From positions 1 to 10,498 of the forward strand of contig CAIMKO010000100.1 of the NCBI GenBank assembly GCA_903841915.1: a DNA stretch of 10,498 bases, read 5' to 3'. Below are positions 6,011-10,498 of this stretch, in pieces; position 1 is the stretch's first letter, and every line of letters starts with the position of its first letter. Under the pieces are notes generated by a model that had not been told where the DNA came from, did not search any database, and saw only the letters and a program-made list of their open reading frames with translations. This DNA comes from an uncultured Chitinophagaceae bacterium. Lineage in GTDB: Bacteria; Bacteroidota; Bacteroidia; Chitinophagales; Chitinophagaceae. A program made the translations under genes and the position numbers.

Positions 6011-7036
6011 TTAGAAATTGACACACTTTACTTTTTTTAGTGCTTCGCTGGTATTTGTTAAAAATCCTTTTATAGATGCAGTAAATTCAAACCCGCCCCG
6101 ATAATTGGAAACGACCACTAATTTGGAAATGTTTACATCATAGCTCATTCCGATGCTGTAATGCTGAAAATCCAATTTTAGGATCGGAATAAAAGAATCA
6201 TTCCATCGTAAGAAGGAACCAAAGTATAGTGAATAAGAATTATTGTCGAAATATTTCTGAATGTCCATTCCATATAGAGCGCCAATCAATAATTGCCTGT
6301 TACCATTCTGCGCAAAATAATCTGCATAACCAATCAATTTTGATCTTTCGGTCAAGGGCAAATTGATACCAAAATTGAGCGTGTATTTTTCCGGAAGAAC
6401 GTAAGTGGATGTTCCTGTTGTTGTTCTTATGACCGGATGGTTTAAATGCGATAAAGCTGCACCGAAATAAATATGTCCGGTTTCTGCAAAGTTGGTACTA
6501 TATGCGATGCCGGTGGAAAGATCAAAATAGGAATAGCCCGTTGCTTTCAATGGTTGAGTTGATGTATTAGGGGTAACATTTCCATTTTGATATTGATCGC
6601 CAAAGATCGCAAGTGTTTGATCGAATTGGCTGCTGACAAGTCCTCCAATAAAAGCAACCGATAAATAAGAGTCCTGCTCAGTGTTCAACGATTTATGAAA
6701 ACAAACTGCAGGTAATAGTTGCGTTCTTCTTAAACGAATATCACCGGCAGCATCAACTGTAACCTGCGTACCTAAGGTAAATACATCATTATTTTTTGAA
6801 GCGGGTAATTTATATTCAGCACTTAATGAAGTTGTTCTGAAGGGAACAGTAACGCTTTCCCACTGATCCCTAAATGCCATGGAAACACGCATATCACCGG
6901 TGAAGACGCCAGCCAATGCAGGATTACGCAATAATGGTTGCTCATAGAATTGCGAATAGGTGAGATCCTGAGCCTCAGCATTTCCTGCAAACAGGAACAA
7001 CAAGAAAAAAATCAATATCGTATAGGTTCTCTTCAT
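6011..7036 (-). CDS. PorP/SprF family type IX secretion membrane protein
   Basis: The 341-residue product has a Sec signal peptide (residues 1-22, hydrophobic core LIFFLLFLF, likely cut after AEA) and a mature start QDLTYSQFYEQPLLRNPALA with GVFTGDMRVSMAFRDQW. This is the hallmark of PorP/SprF proteins, which are predicted outer-membrane beta-barrels. Alternating hydrophobic strands with barrel-like patterns, such as LTERSKLIGYADYFAQNG and SLYFGSFLRWNDSFIPILKL, fill the rest, and length is normal. In Flavobacterium johnsoniae, SprF and related proteins are needed for secretion or surface attachment of partner proteins with type B C-terminal domains. Here the start lies one base after the stop of exactly such a partner, so the two are surely co-transcribed and likely act together. 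No porP or sprF symbol is given because this paralogue family is large. Confidence 0.92.
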   Translation of the reverse strand: MKRTYTILIFFLLFLFAGNAEAQDLTYSQFYEQPLLRNPALAGVFTGDMRVSMAFRDQWESVTVPFRTTSLSAEYKLPASKNNDVFTLGTQVTVDAAGDIRLRRTQLLPAVCFHKSLNTEQDSYLSVAFIGGLVSSQFDQTLAIFGDQYQNGNVTPNTSTQPLKATGYSYFDLSTGIAYSTNFAETGHIYFGAALSHLNHPVIRTTTGTSTYVLPEKYTLNFGINLPLTERSKLIGYADYFAQNGNRQLLIGALYGMDIQKYFDNNSYSLYFGSFLRWNDSFIPILKLDFQHYSIGMSYDVNISKLVVVSNYRGGFEFTASIKGFLTNTSEALKKVKCVNF

Positions 7037-7037
7037 T

Positions 7038-10000
7038 CTATTTTATCACGCCTACATTTCCTTTGAATATTCCTGGATACCCTGCATCACATAATACTTC
7101 GCATACGTAGACAAAAACATCAGATGTAGCCGGTTTCCCTCTGACAGTTCCATCCCATGCACAGGAAGGATCTCCCGGTGCGAAATTGGTTCTTTCGAAA
7201 ACCAATTCACCCCATCTGTTAAAGATCCTGAAACTCTTTATTATTTGAATCCCTGTCCCTTGCACCATTAATTTATCATTGATGCCATCACCATCAGGTG
7301 TAAAAGCATTCGGAACAAATAATTTGGAAGTTGGGCAAAATACTTTCAGACAAACAGTATCTGATGCAATACAATTATAAACATTGGATGCATTGCATAC
7401 AATGCAAATATCTTTTTTCACAACAAGTGTAGGGGCATCACAATTGCTGCAGGAAAGATCAGCACTTCCTGACCAACTCCAACCGGTTATATCCGATCCG
7501 CTGAAACGAGGATTGAACTGATACAAAGAACCTGATTGTACAACAGTATCCAAGCCTATATTGATCGCTGTTTTTTTACCTACCGCGATCTTTATCTCTG
7601 CTGTATCAGTAAAACAATTGTTGTTGTCCTTTCCTATCACATGATAGGTGATATCTTGCAATGGTCTAGTGGTTGTTGATGCGGTTGTTGTGCTGCTTAA
7701 ATAGTCCGGTGGATACCATTGATAGTTTTGAGCTCCGCTGGCAGATAAAGCAATGGTAGAACCAATGCAAATAGAGTCAGGAGGGGAAGCTTTGAGAACA
7801 AAGGGTTGTATTACTTGTATATTGGTTGTTTTAATATCCGAACAACCATATTGACTATATCCAATTACCTGATAGGAGGTACTAGATGTTGGTGTAACTG
7901 TTTTTACAGCACAGCTATTGCAAATGATATTATTGTTTGCATCTTTCCAGATATAATTATTATTTCCGGAAACTGATAATCTAACCGAATCGCCACGACA
8001 AATACTTGTGGGTCCGCTGATGGCGAATGAAGGAGTGGGGTGTATTGTGATTTGCTGATAGGTTGAATCATAACATCTGTTCACTGTCCCAACAATTAAT
8101 TTAATTTCATAATTGCCATCTGTGTAATACATTATTTTGACAGTACTGTCCTTTGATGTTACCCCATTGCCAAAATTCCAGAAACGATATGCGATCGAAT
8201 CTTTCGATGCGATTGTTGAATTGAAATTTATTAAAACCTGTTTGCATGCATCAGCAATGGCGTCTATATTGGCAACCGGATATTGATAAATCAAAACAGA
8301 ATAATCTGCTTTTACACTGTCAGTGCAGCCAATGCTATTTCTAATTACCAAGCTGGTAGAGTTCTTTCCTGCTATCGTAAAATCTTTACCCATGTTTTGT
8401 TGATGTGAGCTATCAGTGCTATTGGTTACCCATGTCCAGAAACTAATACCAAAATTTGATTGACTTGAATCTTTAAAATTATAAGTGGTCTTTCCGCAAT
8501 TGTAGACAGACGATATAGTAAAATCAGCTTTTAATTCTTCCACTTTAACTGTATCCTTTTGTATGATCGGCAAACTGCATCCCAGGTTATTTTTTAATAG
8601 GGCAGTTGCATAATAAATACCTCCCTTTGTATAAATATGGTTGGTATTATTGGATGATGTTGTAGCCGAATTTCCATCACCAAAATTCCATGTGATCGAA
8701 TCAGTGTTGTTGGTAATTGCTTTAAAGTTCACCTGATTAGCTATACAATTTATTGCGTTATTTGTTATAAGCGAACCTGAGACTGTATTTACGAAGATGT
8801 TTACTGTATCAGAAATAGAGCTGCAAATACTGTTAGAACTTACCCATGCAAAAACATATTTCCCGTTAATGATATTTTTTACAATAGCATTTTGTGAATG
8901 GATATCAGAGAATGCAATATTATTTGGTCCGGCAATTTGTTGCCATGTTCCAATGCCGTTTGAAATAATATTACCGTTCAATTGAATACTGTCAAGTTTG
9001 CAAATGACCCTATCAGGTCCTGCATTTGGAACAGTTGAAAAAGGATACACTGTAGCAAAAGCAGAATCAGTTACACTGCTGCAACTGTTAGGGCTGATGG
9101 CGGTGATACTGTATTTTACAACTGAAACAGTATTTGCGCTATTGATCAATTTGTCGTTGATGGAATTAATACTAACGGGAATGCTAATCGTGGAATTATT
9201 CGAAAGGGTTCCACTGATGACAGTTGAAGTCCATTTATAAACAGTTCCGGCTAATGAACTGTTTAGTGTAATATTCGTGTTGTTGCCTGTGCAAATCGTA
9301 TCGTTCTTCGGGAAGATGCTGAATTTTGAAGCAGCATTCACCAAAATATTTTTATTGACTGTTGTTGTACATCCAAAAGAATTGGATACAGCATAATATG
9401 CAGTAAATATTCCTGAAGAAATAAAATTCACTGATCCTGTTGAATCAATCGTTGCAATCGAATTATCACTGCTGCTCCATTTGCCATCGATCGATGCATT
9501 GCTCAGTATTAATTTATCATTCGAACAAACTGTTGTACTGCCGATGATTGTCGCAACTGCGGGAACAGGATGTATATAAATATTTTTAGTGACTGAAGAT
9601 GAGCAGCCGGAAGAATTTGTAAAAGAATAGCTGATGACCGCATTACCCACTGCAATGCCATTCACCAAGCCGTTGTTATTAATTGTTGCAATAGAACCAT
9701 TGTTACTGCTCCATGTCCCGCCAGTTGTGGAATTGCTTAATTGTAAAGTCTGACTAAAACAAATTGTTGAGTCACCTGAAATACTATTTAGCGTGACTGA
9801 GTTAACTATAATTATTTTAGAAGCAGAAGCGGGACTACTGCAACCGCTACTGATGGTATAAATGATAGTAGAAGTTCCCGCTGCAATAGCTGTAACAAGA
9901 CCTGTCGAATGATCAACTGTAGCTACTGCTGCATTACTGGAAGACCATGTTCCACCTGCATCACCGGTACTTGCATATGCTGTTGCTGCAGCAATACAGA

Positions 10001-10498
10001 GGGGGCTAGCGCCACTTACAGAACCAGCATTGGCATTAGGATTTACTGTAATAATTTTAGAAGCGGATAAATTAGCACCGCAGCCTGTTACGGTATACGA
10101 AATAGTAGAAGTTCCTGCTGCAATAGCAGTAACAAGTCCTGTTGCCGGGTTGACAGTAGCAACAGCAGGATTACTGGAAGACCATATTCCACCTGCATCA
10201 GCATTGCTTGCATAGGCTGTTGCAGCACTGATACATAAAGGGCTTGCACCACTTACAGTACCTGCATTTGCATTAGGACTTACCATAATTATTTTAGAAG
10301 CAGAAGCTGGACTACTGCAACCACTACTGATGGTATAAGTGATGGTAGAAGTTCCCGCTGCAATAGCTGTAACAAGACCTGTCGAAGGATCAACTGTAGC
10401 TACTGCTGTATTACTTGAAGACCATGTTCCACCTGCATCAGCATTGCTTGCATAGGTTGTTGTGGCAGCAATACAGAGGGGACTGGCGCCACTAATTA
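7038..10498 (-). CDS. giant secreted adhesin-like protein with Ig-like repeats and type B T9SS C-terminal domain (5' end missing)
   Basis: The frame is open from the stop at 7040-7038 to the window edge (first full codon at 10496), giving 1152 visible residues. The ATG at 10286 is an Ile-to-Met change inside a repeat, not a start. Visible order: five Ig-like (Big_2-type) repeats at 2-395; a PKD-like module at about 396-485 and an Ig-like one at about 490-570; PKD domains around WNFGDG (603) and WNFGNG (773); two short Ig-like modules, SICRGD...GC and SICIGS...NC, at about 826-970; and the type B sorting domain at 1059-1152, with PNAFTPDGDGIND, FRIFNRWGELVFE and AWDGTVRGK. Such domains direct export by the type IX system in gliding or adhesive Bacteroidota. 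The role is inferred: a surface or released adhesin or matrix protein. No catalytic domain is seen. Its PorP/SprF partner follows by one base. Confidence 0.9.
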   Translation of the reverse strand, partial: ISGASPLCIAATTTYASNADAGGTWSSSNTAVATVDPSTGLVTAIAAGTSTITYTISSGCSSPASASKIIMVSPNANAGTVSGASPLCISAATAYASNADAGGIWSSSNPAVATVNPATGLVTAIAAGTSTISYTVTGCGANLSASKIITVNPNANAGSVSGASPLCIAAATAYASTGDAGGTWSSSNAAVATVDHSTGLVTAIAAGTSTIIYTISSGCSSPASASKIIIVNSVTLNSISGDSTICFSQTLQLSNSTTGGTWSSNNGSIATINNNGLVNGIAVGNAVISYSFTNSSGCSSSVTKNIYIHPVPAVATIIGSTTVCSNDKLILSNASIDGKWSSSDNSIATIDSTGSVNFISSGIFTAYYAVSNSFGCTTTVNKNILVNAASKFSIFPKNDTICTGNNTNITLNSSLAGTVYKWTSTVISGTLSNNSTISIPVSINSINDKLINSANTVSVVKYSITAISPNSCSSVTDSAFATVYPFSTVPNAGPDRVICKLDSIQLNGNIISNGIGTWQQIAGPNNIAFSDIHSQNAIVKNIINGKYVFAWVSSNSICSSISDTVNIFVNTVSGSLITNNAINCIANQVNFKAITNNTDSITWNFGDGNSATTSSNNTNHIYTKGGIYYATALLKNNLGCSLPIIQKDTVKVEELKADFTISSVYNCGKTTYNFKDSSQSNFGISFWTWVTNSTDSSHQQNMGKDFTIAGKNSTSLVIRNSIGCTDSVKADYSVLIYQYPVANIDAIADACKQVLINFNSTIASKDSIAYRFWNFGNGVTSKDSTVKIMYYTDGNYEIKLIVGTVNRCYDSTYQQITIHPTPSFAISGPTSICRGDSVRLSVSGNNNYIWKDANNNIICNSCAVKTVTPTSSTSYQVIGYSQYGCSDIKTTNIQVIQPFVLKASPPDSICIGSTIALSASGAQNYQWYPPDYLSSTTTASTTTRPLQDITYHVIGKDNNNCFTDTAEIKIAVGKKTAINIGLDTVVQSGSLYQFNPRFSGSDITGWSWSGSADLSCSNCDAPTLVVKKDICIVCNASNVYNCIASDTVCLKVFCPTSKLFVPNAFTPDGDGINDKLMVQGTGIQIIKSFRIFNRWGELVFERTNFAPGDPSCAWDGTVRGKPATSDVFVYVCEVLCDAGYPGIFKGNVGVIK
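9312..10493 (-). repeat. five tandem Ig-like (Big_2-type) repeats of 78-80 codons
   Basis: Units in coding order: R1 10493-10254, R2 10253-10017, R3 10016-9780, R4 9779-9546, R5 9545-9312. Each follows the plan SGASPLC, a strand region, GG.WSSSN.AVATV, TGLVTAIAAGTSTI.YT, a Gly-Cys, then ASKIIxVN. R1-R3 are close to one another in DNA, while R4 and R5 have diverged strongly (for example SGDSTIC and IGSTTVC starts). The array probably continues beyond 10498, because R1 is joined directly to the edge by an in-frame Ile codon matching the end of a previous unit. Repeat counts in such genes are prone to error in short-read assemblies. Confidence 0.9.

Noticed and set aside
8797..9240. Two plus-strand frames of 62 and 80 codons, and similar ones at 10030-10215, 771-989, 2461-2677 and 5080-5292
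   Set aside because: They are opposite-strand shadows of well-supported genes, with no family resemblance or own promoter.
10284..10286. ATG as start of the giant repeat protein
   Set aside because: The frame is open for 70 further codons to the edge, and those codons encode another full Ig-like repeat; the Met replaces Ile in the conserved KII motif.
9312..10493. CRISPR-like array or non-coding tandem repeat
   Set aside because: The repeats are about 240 bases long, keep the reading frame, vary mostly in ways tolerated by the protein fold, and have no short repeat-spacer structure.

Overview
The window looks like chromosomal DNA of a Bacteroidota bacterium, most likely in or near the Chitinophagaceae. 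Grounds: an AT-rich sequence; Bacteroidota-type promoters (TTTG, 19-bp spacer, TAnnTTTG) with few purine-rich ribosome-binding sites; the gene order nusB - DUF1573 lipoprotein - yajC - coaE; a long Bacteroidota-style NusB; and a type IX secretion pair (PorP/SprF-like outer-membrane protein plus a giant protein with a gliding-motility-type C-terminal domain). The family placement is an inference.

Layout. (1) 1-115, minus strand: a possible 5' end of an unrecognised divergent gene, cut by the window edge. (2) 141-2075, plus strand: a housekeeping operon with promoter, nusB (antitermination), a DUF1573 lipoprotein and yajC (Sec accessory), closed by a clear intrinsic terminator. (3) 2007-2224: unusual A/T-rich short repeats in both orientations around the terminator and up to the next gene. 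(4) 2234-3508, plus strand: coaE (last step of CoA synthesis) tightly followed by a small cupin and an ABM-fold monooxygenase-like protein; the last two overlap by 4 bases. (5) 3583-4344: a DUF4397-like lipoprotein. (6) 4345-4708: a 364-base gap holding what looks like a degenerate dispersed intergenic repeat with inverted ends, then the -7 element of the next gene. (7) 4709-5905: a class I/II PLP aminotransferase, ending at a terminator hairpin shared with the convergent minus-strand genes. (8) 10498-6011, minus strand: the last 1152 residues of a giant secreted multidomain protein (five tandem Ig-like repeats, PKD-like modules, type B T9SS sorting domain), followed after one base by its PorP/SprF-like partner.

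The first 6 kb is mostly ordinary core metabolism and gene expression. The most distinctive part is the secreted protein plus PorP/SprF pair. The first three Ig-like repeats show a mosaic pattern (1 and 3 nearly alike, 2 different) that suggests recent duplication and recombination, and the array continues beyond the window. I found no CRISPR array, tRNA, rRNA, transposase, defence system or clearly novel enzyme system.
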